Below, piece after piece: positions 25,367 through 32,301 of a stretch of 38,297 bases of DNA (positions within the stretch are counted from its first letter, which is position 1; the number at the start of each line of letters is the position of its first letter). A program made the position numbers and the translations under genes. Under the pieces are notes generated by a model. That model saw nothing but the letters and a program-made list of their open reading frames with translations. It did no database searches and was not told the DNA's origin. The stretch lies in assembly GCA_036268355.1 (NCBI GenBank), contig DATAUG010000124.1, forward strand, positions 1-38,297. The letters are read 5' to 3'. This DNA is from DASQPJ01 sp036268355 (GTDB lineage: Bacteria; Actinomycetota; Actinomycetes; Sporichthyales; Sporichthyaceae).

Positions 25367-25801
25367 ATGGCGCTGGACCCTGCGCAACCGGGGGACGAAC
25401 CCTCCCTGGGCGAGTTGGTCGCCGCCGCCAGTCGGGATCTGTCGACGTTGATCCGCAGCGAGATCGAACTGGCCAAGGCCGAGATCGGGGCGGAGGTGGG
25501 CAAGGTCGCCGCCGGGGCCGGGGCGTTCGGTGGCGCGGCCTTCTTCGCCATCTTCGCGTTCCTGCTGCTGTCCTTCGGGTTCGCCTACGGCCTGGCCGAG
25601 GCCGGACTGCCGATCTGGGCCGCCTTCCTCACCGCCGGCGGTACCTACCTGGTGCTGGCCGCGGCGCTCGGTGCTGCCGGAGTGATCGCGCTGAAGAGGG
25701 TCGGCCCACCGGAACGCACCATTCGCACCGCGAAGGAGACCGTGACGGTGCTCAAGAACCGGGGCAAGAGCTCCAAGTCCCCCGCACGGTCCGGCATCTG
25801 A
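25367..25801 (+). CDS. Holin-like membrane protein (phage holin family, superfamily III type)
   Basis: This 144-residue protein has an amphipathic N-terminal helix containing SRDLSTLIRSEIELAKAEIG, two membrane segments (residues about 50-75 and 85-110, the second starting AAFLTAGGTYLVLAAALG) and a basic C-terminal tail. This is the chromosomal Actinobacteria holin-like family, found at the same place near marP and nth in other genomes; it is not evidence of a prophage here. Its role is unknown. GGGAG lies about 7 bases before the ATG. The alpha/beta hydrolase gene follows on the same strand. Confidence 0.88.
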   Translation: MALDPAQPGDEPSLGELVAAASRDLSTLIRSEIELAKAEIGAEVGKVAAGAGAFGGAAFFAIFAFLLLSFGFAYGLAEAGLPIWAAFLTAGGTYLVLAAALGAAGVIALKRVGPPERTIRTAKETVTVLKNRGKSSKSPARSGI

Positions 25802-25866
25802 CCGGGCCCATGTTCTCTGGTGCTCCTCCCTCGTCCCTCGCCCGTCGCAGTCGTTCGCAGCACGTC

Positions 25867-26772
25867 ATGCGGGCCGACGAGGACGTCGTCCTGGCCGAGG
25901 GCCCGTGGCAGCACCGACAGGTCTCCGCCAACGGTGCCCGATTCCACGTGGTCGAGGCGGGCAGCGGCCCGCTGGTGCTGTTGCTGCACGGCTTCCCCAC
26001 CTTCTGGTGGACCTGGCGGCATCAGCTGCCGGTGCTGGCCGCGGCCGGCTGCCGCGCGGTCGCCATGGACCTGCGCGGTTACGGGGGCAGCGACAAGACC
26101 CCACGGGGCTACGACCCGTTCTCACTCGCCGGAGACGTGGCCGGGGTGATCAGGTCGTTGGGCGCCGCGGATGCGACGATCGTCGGGCACGGCTGGGGCG
26201 GACTGCTCGGCTGGACCCTGGCGGCTACCGAGCCGGACGTGTGTTCCCGGCTGGTGGCCATCTCGGCTCCCCATCCACGCCGCATGCGGGCGGCGATCGC
26301 CTGCTCCGGTCGACAGGTCACCGCGGCGTCCTACGTGTTGGGGTATCAGCCGCCCTGGCTCCCGGAACGACAACTCGTCCGCGACGAGGCCGCTGCGGTG
26401 TCCCACCTGCTCACTGCCTGGTCGGGCGGCAACGGGTGGCCCGGCGAGGCGACCGCCGCCCGCTACCGCACCGCGATGCAGATCGACGCGGTCGCCCACT
26501 GCGCGCTGGAGTACCACCGGTGGGCCTTCCGCTCACTGTTCCGCCCCGACGGGCACCGCTTCGCCCGCCGGATGCGCGCCCCGGTCCGCTGCCCGGTCCT
26601 GCAGTTGCACGGCGCCGCGGACCCCGTCGTGCTGCCGCGAACCGCGGCCGGGTCGGGTCGCTGGGTCGCCGGGCCGTACGCCGCGGTGACGATCGCCCGC
26701 GCCGGCCACTTCCCGCACGAGGAGCAACCGGAGGCCGTCAACGCCGAACTGCTCGCGCACCTGGTTCGCTGA
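25867..26772 (+). CDS. Alpha/beta hydrolase-fold protein, nucleophile replaced by glycine
   Basis: This 301-residue protein belongs to the epoxide hydrolase / haloalkane dehalogenase branch. The oxyanion motif is HGFPTFWWTW, and MDLRGYGGSDK follows. The nucleophile elbow reads VGHGWGG (near residue 114), where relatives have GHDWGG or GHSxGG; the nucleophile Asp or Ser is a glycine. The acid (HGAADPV) and the catalytic His (ARAGHFPHEE) remain. It may therefore be non-catalytic or use another mechanism. I chose ATG 25867 because the 19 extra codons from ATG 25810 have non-coding-like third positions (many T) and homologues start just before GPWxHR; neither start has a ribosome binding site. 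It converges on marP with a 14-base gap. Confidence 0.87.
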   Translation: MRADEDVVLAEGPWQHRQVSANGARFHVVEAGSGPLVLLLHGFPTFWWTWRHQLPVLAAAGCRAVAMDLRGYGGSDKTPRGYDPFSLAGDVAGVIRSLGAADATIVGHGWGGLLGWTLAATEPDVCSRLVAISAPHPRRMRAAIACSGRQVTAASYVLGYQPPWLPERQLVRDEAAAVSHLLTAWSGGNGWPGEATAARYRTAMQIDAVAHCALEYHRWAFRSLFRPDGHRFARRMRAPVRCPVLQLHGAADPVVLPRTAAGSGRWVAGPYAAVTIARAGHFPHEEQPEAVNAELLAHLVR

Positions 26773-26786
26773 CGCGTAGCGGGTTC

Positions 26787-27968
26787 TCAGACGCAGCCCT
26801 TGGTGTTGACGGCGTTCGTGGCGTCGCGGGCGCTGGTCGCGTCGCTCTCGATCTCCTTGGTGGTGAGCACATAACCAGTCTCGCTGCTCTCCACCGACTT
26901 GGCGAACACCATCCCGAAGACGGCACCCTTGACCGACAGCAACGGCCCACCGGAATTCCCCGGTTCGATGCGCGAGTAGATGGAGAAGACGTCCCGGTCG
27001 ACCGAGCCGGAGTCGTAGATGTCCGGCCCGCGGGCGTTGATCTCCTCCCGGATCCGGGCCGCGACCAGGGTGTACGGACCGTCGAGCGGGAAACCCGCCG
27101 CGACGGCGTCCTCCCGGCGGACGCCACCGGCGTCGAAGGCCAACGCCGGGGCCGTCAGTTGCGGCACGTAGATGACCGCGACGTCGCGCTGGTAGTCGAA
27201 CAGCACCACCCGGCCCGGGAGCTTCGGCCCGGTGCCGCCGACCGACACGGTGGGGCTGCTCACCCCGGCGACCACGTGCGCATTGGTCATCACGTGCTGC
27301 GGGGCGAACACGAACCCGCTGCCCTCCAACGCCTTGCGACAGGACAGCGCCGCGCCCTCCACCTTCACAATGCTGTTGATGGCGGCCCGGATCGGCGCCG
27401 AGTTCAACACGGCCGCATCCGGCGCGTTCACCGGCACGATGCGTTCGTTGTCGAACGGCCCGAAGACCTGGATGATCCCGTTCTTGTTCAACAGCCGCGA
27501 CAAGGAGCGGTCCAACGCGGCCACCCCGGACGGCATGACCCGGTTCACCGCGGCCAGGATCTCCGACTTCTTCACCTCGGAGGTGATGTTCGGGATCGGC
27601 GCCCGCGCCAGCGCGTTGCCGACGAACCACGAGACGACCAGCAACGACATCACGCCGAAGACCGCTCCGGTGCCCGCGTCGATCAGGTGGCCCGGCCGCC
27701 AGGTGAGCCGGCGGCGCAGTTCGGTGCCGGCCACCGAGCCCAGCAATTGACCGATCGTCGCCAGGGTCAGCACCACCCCGATGGCGAAGATGGCCTGCCC
27801 CAACTCGGAGCCGACCAGCCCCACGATGTGCGGCGCGATCCCGATGCCGATGATCCCGCCGGCCAGGAATCCGGCGAAGGCGAAGAACCCGATCAGGAAC
27901 CCCTGGCGGAATCCGGCCACGCCGAACGAGATCGACGCGACGATCAGGACGAGGTCAACCGGGCTCAA
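26787..27968 (-). CDS. marP: MarP-type membrane-anchored periplasmic serine protease
   Basis: This 393-residue protein is the counterpart of Mycobacterium MarP (Rv3671c), needed for acid and oxidative stress resistance. Residues 1-~125 form a colicin V production-type domain of four membrane helices. The trypsin-like domain has His near 231 (TNAHVVAG), Asp near 262 (QRDVAVI) and Ser near 339 (EPGNSGGPL), close in position to the MarP triad. Cysteines in LSCRKALEGSG and in the C-terminal KGCV match the regulatory disulfide of MarP. The TTG at 27968 overlaps the NUDIX stop (TTGA) and has GGAGG at good spacing. It is the last gene of a four-gene overlapping operon led by nth. Confidence 0.94.
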   Translation of the reverse strand: MSPVDLVLIVASISFGVAGFRQGFLIGFFAFAGFLAGGIIGIGIAPHIVGLVGSELGQAIFAIGVVLTLATIGQLLGSVAGTELRRRLTWRPGHLIDAGTGAVFGVMSLLVVSWFVGNALARAPIPNITSEVKKSEILAAVNRVMPSGVAALDRSLSRLLNKNGIIQVFGPFDNERIVPVNAPDAAVLNSAPIRAAINSIVKVEGAALSCRKALEGSGFVFAPQHVMTNAHVVAGVSSPTVSVGGTGPKLPGRVVLFDYQRDVAVIYVPQLTAPALAFDAGGVRREDAVAAGFPLDGPYTLVAARIREEINARGPDIYDSGSVDRDVFSIYSRIEPGNSGGPLLSVKGAVFGMVFAKSVESSETGYVLTTKEIESDATSARDATNAVNTKGCV

Positions 27969-28663
27969 CTGTGGTCCTCCGCCAGGGCGGAGACCGTAGC
28001 TGCGTCGAAGGTGCGCATGGCCAGTCGGACCACATCGTCGGGCAGGTCCTCGACGAGGTTGCGAGACCACGGCCGCTCCCAGCCGGACAGTCGCAGCAAC
28101 CGGTCGAGCAGGCCGGCGGTGAAGCCCCACACGAGCATTCCGTTGACCCGGAACGCAGGCATGACCGTCCCGGTGGCCCGGTGGCGCACCTGCAGGCGAT
28201 TGGCCGGGTCCACCAGGTCGGCGACCTTCACCAGGTGGACGGCGGCCACCTCGGCTACGTCCACCGGCGCGACCGCCGAGGGCTTCCGCCACCACGCCAG
28301 CACGGGGGTGACCACGTAGTCGCTGACCGGTATGTAGAGGTCGGGCAGCGTTGCGAGGATCTCCACCCCCGCCGGGTCCAGGCCGGTCTCCTCGACGGTC
28401 TCGCGCAGTGCCGCGGCGGCCGGGCCGGTGTCGTCCGGATCGATGACACCGCCCGGGAACGCCGGTTGCCCGGCGTGGCGCCGAAGGTCCGAGGACCGCT
28501 CGATCAGCAGCACCTGGACGCCGGCTTCCGGGTCGGACCAGAACAGCAGGAGCACGGCCGCCGCCCGCCCGCCCTCGGCAGGTGGCAGCACCCCGGAGAG
28601 GTCCTCGGCGCGTACCGTCGTCGCCACCTCGACCAACGAGGCGAGCGACTCGGGCAGATTCAC
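27965..28663 (-). CDS. NUDIX hydrolase, coenzyme A pyrophosphatase type
   Basis: This 232-residue protein carries the CoA-pyrophosphatase family signature just before the Nudix box: ERSSDLRRHAGQPAFPGG, then GGVIDPDD and ALRETVEETGL. It would hydrolyse CoA or oxidised CoA to 3',5'-ADP and phosphopantetheine; the Rv3672c counterpart sits in the same order. GTG 28663 overlaps the upstream stop (GTGA) and AAGGA is near, which fixes the start; the longer open frame to 29248 is read-through. Confidence 0.93.
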   Translation of the reverse strand: MNLPESLASLVEVATTVRAEDLSGVLPPAEGGRAAAVLLLFWSDPEAGVQVLLIERSSDLRRHAGQPAFPGGVIDPDDTGPAAAALRETVEETGLDPAGVEILATLPDLYIPVSDYVVTPVLAWWRKPSAVAPVDVAEVAAVHLVKVADLVDPANRLQVRHRATGTVMPAFRVNGMLVWGFTAGLLDRLLRLSGWERPWSRNLVEDLPDDVVRLAMRTFDAATVSALAEDHS

Positions 28664-29310
28664 CCAGTTCCTTTCGCGATCGGCCCGAGCTGTTTCTCCA
28701 CGGCCGCCCGCACCTCGTCCGTGCTCGTGAACGCACCATAGTGGACCCCGGCGAGCGTGCCGTCCGAGCGGATGAAGAAAGTCACCGGCGGGCCGGGAAC
28801 CCGCAACGGACCGCGGATCTCGCTGGTCGGGTCGGCCAAGGACGGCCAATACACATGGTGGAAGTCGTTCCATGCCCGGGCGTCCGCGGCGTCGTCGGCG
28901 ACGTCCAACCCGAGGAAGCGGACCGTGCCGCCCAACGCCCGGTGCGCCTCCACCAGGTAGGCGACCTCCTGCGCGCACGTTCCGCACCAGCTCGCCCATA
29001 CGTTCAACAGCGCCGGTCCGCGCAGGTCGGCCAGGTTGACGTCCGCCCCACCGCCCAGACACGCCAGCGACAAGGCGGCCAACCGGTCGCCGGCACCGGT
29101 CGGGACAGCAGTCGGGGCCACGGTCGACACCGGAGTCGTCAGGTCGGTGCAGGGGACCGCGGGGCCGTCCGGGCGCGAGTTCACGGTCGCCACCGCGCTG
29201 TCGGCCGACGGGGTCGGTTCCACAGACGCGGACGAGGAGGAGCCGCACGCCGCCAGCAGGCCGAGCGTCACCGCGGCGATCAGGGCCCGGCCGTCGCGCG
29301 GGAGCTTCAC
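28660..29310 (-). CDS. TlpA/ResA-like thioredoxin-fold lipoprotein
   Basis: This 216-residue extracytoplasmic thiol-disulfide protein (Rv3673c position) has a signal peptide ending LLAAC, a clean lipobox with the Cys near residue 22. A Ser/Thr/Pro linker precedes the thioredoxin fold with WASWCGTCAQEV (CxxC active site) and the cis-proline segment VPGPPVTFF. It may maintain the disulfide state of exported partners, possibly MarP, whose cysteines are conserved; that pairing is inference from operon position. The GTG at 29310 overlaps the nth stop (GTGA). Two further cysteines (AVPCTDL and SLACLGG) occur before the active site. Confidence 0.92.
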   Translation of the reverse strand: MKLPRDGRALIAAVTLGLLAACGSSSSASVEPTPSADSAVATVNSRPDGPAVPCTDLTTPVSTVAPTAVPTGAGDRLAALSLACLGGGADVNLADLRGPALLNVWASWCGTCAQEVAYLVEAHRALGGTVRFLGLDVADDAADARAWNDFHHVYWPSLADPTSEIRGPLRVPGPPVTFFIRSDGTLAGVHYGAFTSTDEVRAAVEKQLGPIAKGTG

Positions 29311-30083
29311 GGCCCCGAGGCCGCGGCGACCGGCCCGGACTTCACCAGCTTGGCCGCCTTGACCGGATCGGTCTCGCCCTCCCCGTACGCCGGGCAGAGG
29401 TCGGCGAGCGGGCAGGCGCCGCAGGCGGGCTTGCGCGCGAAGCAGCGGCGCCGGCCGTGCCAGATCAGCCGCTGTGACAGGTCGGTCCAGTCCTTCCGCG
29501 GGATCAGTGCCGCCACGTCCTGCTCGACCTTGACCGGGTCGTCGTGCCGGGTCCATCCGAAGCGGCGGGCCAACCGGCCGAAGTGCGTGTCCACGGTGAG
29601 CCCGGGAATCCCGAACGCGTTTCCCAGCACCACGTTCGCGGTCTTGCGGCCGACCCCCGGCAACGTGACCAGATCCTCCAGCCGCGCCGGCACCTCACCG
29701 CCGAATCGTTCGCACAGCGCCTGGGCCATCCCGATCACCGAATTGGTCTTGGCGCGGAAGAAGCCGGTCGAGGCGACGATCGATTCCATCTCGGCCCGAT
29801 CCGCGGCGGCGTATTCGGCCGCCGTGCGGTACTTCGCGAACAGCACCGGCGTAACCAGGTTGACCCGGACGTCGGTGGTCTGGGCCGACAGGATCGTGGC
29901 GACCAACAGCTGGAGGGGGTTGGCGAAGTTCAGTTCGCAATGGGCGTCGGGATAGGTCGCCGCCAGTTCCCGGCTGATCCGGCGTGCCCGGCGAAGGCGG
30001 GCCGTCGCGGTCTCCGCCTCGAAGCGACGCTGCGCGGCCCTGCGCGCGGCCGGGCTTGCCTCCGGGGCGGCGATTCGTGGCAC
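29307..30083 (-). CDS. nth: Endonuclease III (DNA glycosylase/AP lyase)
   Basis: This protein has 258 residues from GTG 30083, or 260 from GTG 30089. It removes oxidised pyrimidines and cleaves AP sites. The helix-hairpin-helix motif is LPGVGRKTANVVLG, with the catalytic Lys; the catalytic Asp is in TVDTHFGRLA. The 4Fe-4S cluster motif C-x6-C-x2-C-x5-C is intact near the C-terminus (CFARKPACGACPLADLC). I prefer 30083 because TAACCT ends exactly six bases before it, the same leaderless spacing as eight other genes here; with 30089 the -10 would touch the start codon. Confidence 0.94.
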   Translation of the reverse strand: MPRIAAPEASPAARRAAQRRFEAETATARLRRARRISRELAATYPDAHCELNFANPLQLLVATILSAQTTDVRVNLVTPVLFAKYRTAAEYAAADRAEMESIVASTGFFRAKTNSVIGMAQALCERFGGEVPARLEDLVTLPGVGRKTANVVLGNAFGIPGLTVDTHFGRLARRFGWTRHDDPVKVEQDVAALIPRKDWTDLSQRLIWHGRRRCFARKPACGACPLADLCPAYGEGETDPVKAAKLVKSGPVAAASGP

Positions 30084-30089
30084 GGGCAC

Positions 30090-30095
30090 AGGTTA
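30090..30095 (-). promoter_or_regulatory. Leaderless-type -10 element (TAACCT) of the nth-marP operon
   Basis: On the minus strand TAACCT is followed by GTGCCC and then GTG at 30083. This spacing selects the second of two tandem GTG codons as the translation start. Confidence 0.5.
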
Positions 30096-30160
30096 CGTGG
30101 GCGGGCCCGGCCGGCGCGGTCCCGTATCAGCCGAACCATCGGTAGGAGCGGGCACCGGCG

Positions 30161-30192
30161 TGTGACGCAGCGCACTGTGCGGCGACTAAAGT
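30161..30192 (+). promoter_or_regulatory. Candidate crp promoter with CRP half-sites
   Basis: TGTGACGCAGCGCACT (30161-30176) matches the CRP/GlxR consensus TGTGA-N6-TCACA at 8 of 10 positions. It is followed by TAAAGT (30187-30192), a plausible -10. The box would cover the -35 position, as expected for repression or for class II-type control, so autoregulation is possible. Confidence 0.4.
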
Positions 30193-30261
30193 GTCGGGGC
30201 TAGTTGCGCCGGCCCGCCCACCGCCTGCGGGACTTACCGAGCAGCACAGTGGAGGCCAGCC

Positions 30262-30939
30262 GTGAACGACGACGTGATCAAGCAGGCACCGTTGTTCGCC
30301 GGGCTCGATGAGGACGGCGCCTCCACCCTGCGACGCTCGATGATCGAGCTCAACCTCGGGCGCGGGCAGGTGCTGTTCCACGAAGGAGAGGTCGGCGACC
30401 GGCTCTACGTCGTGGCCGAGGGCAAGATGAAGCTCGGCAAGACCTCCAGCGACGGCCGAGAGAACCTGCTCTCGGTGCTCGGGCCGGGCGAGATGTTCGG
30501 TGAGCTCTCCCTCTTCGACCCCGGGCCGCGCAGTGCGACCGCGACCGCGGTGACCGAGGCGCGGCTGTACGCGCTGAGCAACGAGAACCTGAAGCCGTGG
30601 GTGCAGGGGCGTCCGGAGGTGGCACTGTCCCTGCTCCGCCAACTGTCCCGGCGGCTGCGGCGCACCAGCGAGGTCGTCGGCGATCTGGTGTTCTCCGACG
30701 TGCCCGGCCGCGTCGCCAAGGCCCTGCTCGACCTGTCCACGCGATTCGGGATGCCCTCGGACGACGGCGTGCACGTCGGGCACGACCTGACCCAGGAGGA
30801 GCTGGCCCAACTCGTCGGCGCCTCGCGCGAGACCGTCAACAAGGCACTGGCCGACTTCGCCGGCAGAGGTTGGCTGCGGCTGGAGGCCCGGGCGGTCGTC
30901 CTGCTGGACGTCGAGCGCCTGCAACGGCGCGCCCGCTAG
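30262..30939 (+). CDS. crp: CRP/FNR-family cAMP-responsive regulator
   Basis: This 225-residue transcription factor is close in length to mycobacterial Crp (Rv3676, 224 residues). The cyclic nucleotide-binding domain (residues ~10-120) has the phosphate-binding cassette GELSLFDPGPRSATA, with the Glu and the Arg-Ser pair that contact cAMP. The dimer helix follows. The C-terminal winged helix has TQEELAQLVGASRETVNKAL, and SRETVNKAL is the recognition helix, of the R-E-x-x-x-K/R type that reads GTGA half-sites. The GTG at 30262 has GGAGG 6 bases upstream, so unlike many neighbours this mRNA has a leader. Confidence 0.95.
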   Translation: MNDDVIKQAPLFAGLDEDGASTLRRSMIELNLGRGQVLFHEGEVGDRLYVVAEGKMKLGKTSSDGRENLLSVLGPGEMFGELSLFDPGPRSATATAVTEARLYALSNENLKPWVQGRPEVALSLLRQLSRRLRRTSEVVGDLVFSDVPGRVAKALLDLSTRFGMPSDDGVHVGHDLTQEELAQLVGASRETVNKALADFAGRGWLRLEARAVVLLDVERLQRRAR

Positions 30940-31362
30940 GCCCTGTCCCGCTAGCCCGGCCCCGCCGGCGCGCGCCCAAAAAATGCGCGGACGTCCGGCT
31001 GACTGGTCGCTATTTGCGACGAGTTGGCCGGACGTCAGGTGTGTTGGGTTGGGCAACTCGGCAGGACCTGGGCCCTGCCGCTGGACCGGCCGACTCGCAC
31101 GTCCCCACCGCGTGCGGTCGGCCCGGCCCAACGATTGCAGACACTAGTGGGACAATTGGTGTCTGTCGGGATATATGTGACTCCAGTGATTCGCCTCCTG
31201 TCAAGATCCGAGACCGGTTCGTCACAAAGTTGTCGACGGATGGCGGGGACCCTGACGCACCCCCACTCGTCGGTGGATCCGAACAACCCTGGATGGGATG
31301 CCCGACGTGTCCTAATCTCACGAGTAGGTCTGCATGAATTTGCGGCCCGAGGAGGCACGGGC
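30940..31362. other. Gene-free region between crp and livH with nested hairpin and promoter candidates
   Basis: These 423 bases contain no supported gene. Seen: a nested hairpin at 30990-31036 (outer 10-bp stem GACGTCCGGC/GCCGGACGTC, inner GTCGC-TATTT-GCGAC), probably the crp terminator or an RNA element; an inverted repeat CAGACAC/GTGTCTG (31138-31144 and 31159-31165) around an AT-richer centre, operator-like; and TAATCT at 31313-31318, a likely -10 that would give livH a leader of about 38 bases. GGAGG before livH is at 31351-31355. Confidence 0.55.
30990..31036 (+). terminator. Nested hairpin downstream of crp
   Basis: The outer arms 30990-30999 and 31027-31036 are perfectly complementary over 10 bp. 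An inner 5-bp stem (31006-31010 with 31016-31020) closes the loop TATTT. There is no T tract. Its position 50 bases after the crp stop fits a terminator, but the two-storey structure could also be a regulatory RNA fold. Confidence 0.4.
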
Positions 31363-32301
31363 ATGCATTTGGATCTGCTCCCCTCGGTGTTCACCATCGG
31401 CATCCTGGAGGCCGGCCTCCTCGGGCTGCTCCCGGTCGCGGTCGTGCTCACCTACCGAATCAGCCGGACCGTCGCCTTCGTGCACGGAGGATTTGCGATC
31501 CTCGGCGGCCTGCTCTACGCGGTGCTCGTGAACGGCCCGAACCGGGACGACGGCTTCGGGCTGCACCCGATCATGGGCCAGTGGGCCGCATTCGGCCTGG
31601 TCGTGGGCATGGGTGCGCTCGCCGCCACGATCTTCGGGACGCTGGTCATGTCGCGCTGGATGGCCGAACTGCCCGGCATCACGCTGACCGTCATCTCGAT
31701 AGCCGGCCTCCTGCTCTTCGGTAACCTGGCCGGCTTCTACCTGGACCCGGGTGGTTTCTCGGTCGCGAGCAGCCCGTTCGGGGCCGGTGGCACCCGGGTG
31801 GGGCGGGTCGTGGTGACCAACCACCGGTTGGCGACGCTGCTGATCCTGATGGTCATCGTCACGGTGATGACCCTGTTCCTCAACCGCACCTACACCGGTC
31901 TGGCGATCCGCGCGATCGCCGACGACGTCGAGGCCAGCGTGTGGTGCGGTGCCAGGCTGCGACTGATCGGCACCGGGGTCTACGCAGTGTCCGGCGCGAT
32001 CGCGTCGATGGCCGGCGCGCTCTACGCCAGCGCCATCGCGGAGGCCGCGGACGGCATGCTCGGGCTGTTCGTGACCGGATTGCTGCTGGCCATCGTCGGC
32101 GGGATGCGCAGCGTGCCGCTCGCGCTGGCCGCGGCCGTCCTCTACGGAGTGCTGCACACCGCCCTGGTCGCCGGGATGTTCGGCACGATCAGCCCCGGCT
32201 GGCAGCAGATCTGGCTGTTCATGGCCTTGATCACGCTGATCATCGTCGCGGCTCGAATGCGCAAGGAGAGCTTCTTCCTACTCGCCGGCCACCAGACATG
32301 A
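31363..32301 (+). CDS. Branched-chain amino-acid-type ABC transporter permease, LivH-like
   Basis: This 312-residue inner membrane permease of the LivH/LivM (BPD_transp_2) family has about eight hydrophobic helices starting at residue ~10. The loop TGLAIRAIADDVEASVWCGAR matches the permease-ATPase contact segment of LivH (GxxxRAxxxDxxxAxLxG). ATG 31363 has GGAGG 7 bases upstream. The stop overlaps the next gene as ATGA. The family carries branched-chain amino acids, amides or urea; the substrate here is unknown, and no periplasmic binding protein gene is present. Confidence 0.92.
   Translation: MHLDLLPSVFTIGILEAGLLGLLPVAVVLTYRISRTVAFVHGGFAILGGLLYAVLVNGPNRDDGFGLHPIMGQWAAFGLVVGMGALAATIFGTLVMSRWMAELPGITLTVISIAGLLLFGNLAGFYLDPGGFSVASSPFGAGGTRVGRVVVTNHRLATLLILMVIVTVMTLFLNRTYTGLAIRAIADDVEASVWCGARLRLIGTGVYAVSGAIASMAGALYASAIAEAADGMLGLFVTGLLLAIVGGMRSVPLALAAAVLYGVLHTALVAGMFGTISPGWQQIWLFMALITLIIVAARMRKESFFLLAGHQT

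Noticed and set aside
25367..25801. A prophage remnant suggested by the holin-like protein
   Set aside because: No other phage genes nearby; this family is a conserved chromosomal gene at this locus in actinobacteria.
25810..25866. A longer start for the alpha/beta hydrolase at ATG 25810
   Set aside because: The 19 extra codons end often in T, unlike coding sequence here, and have no conserved content.
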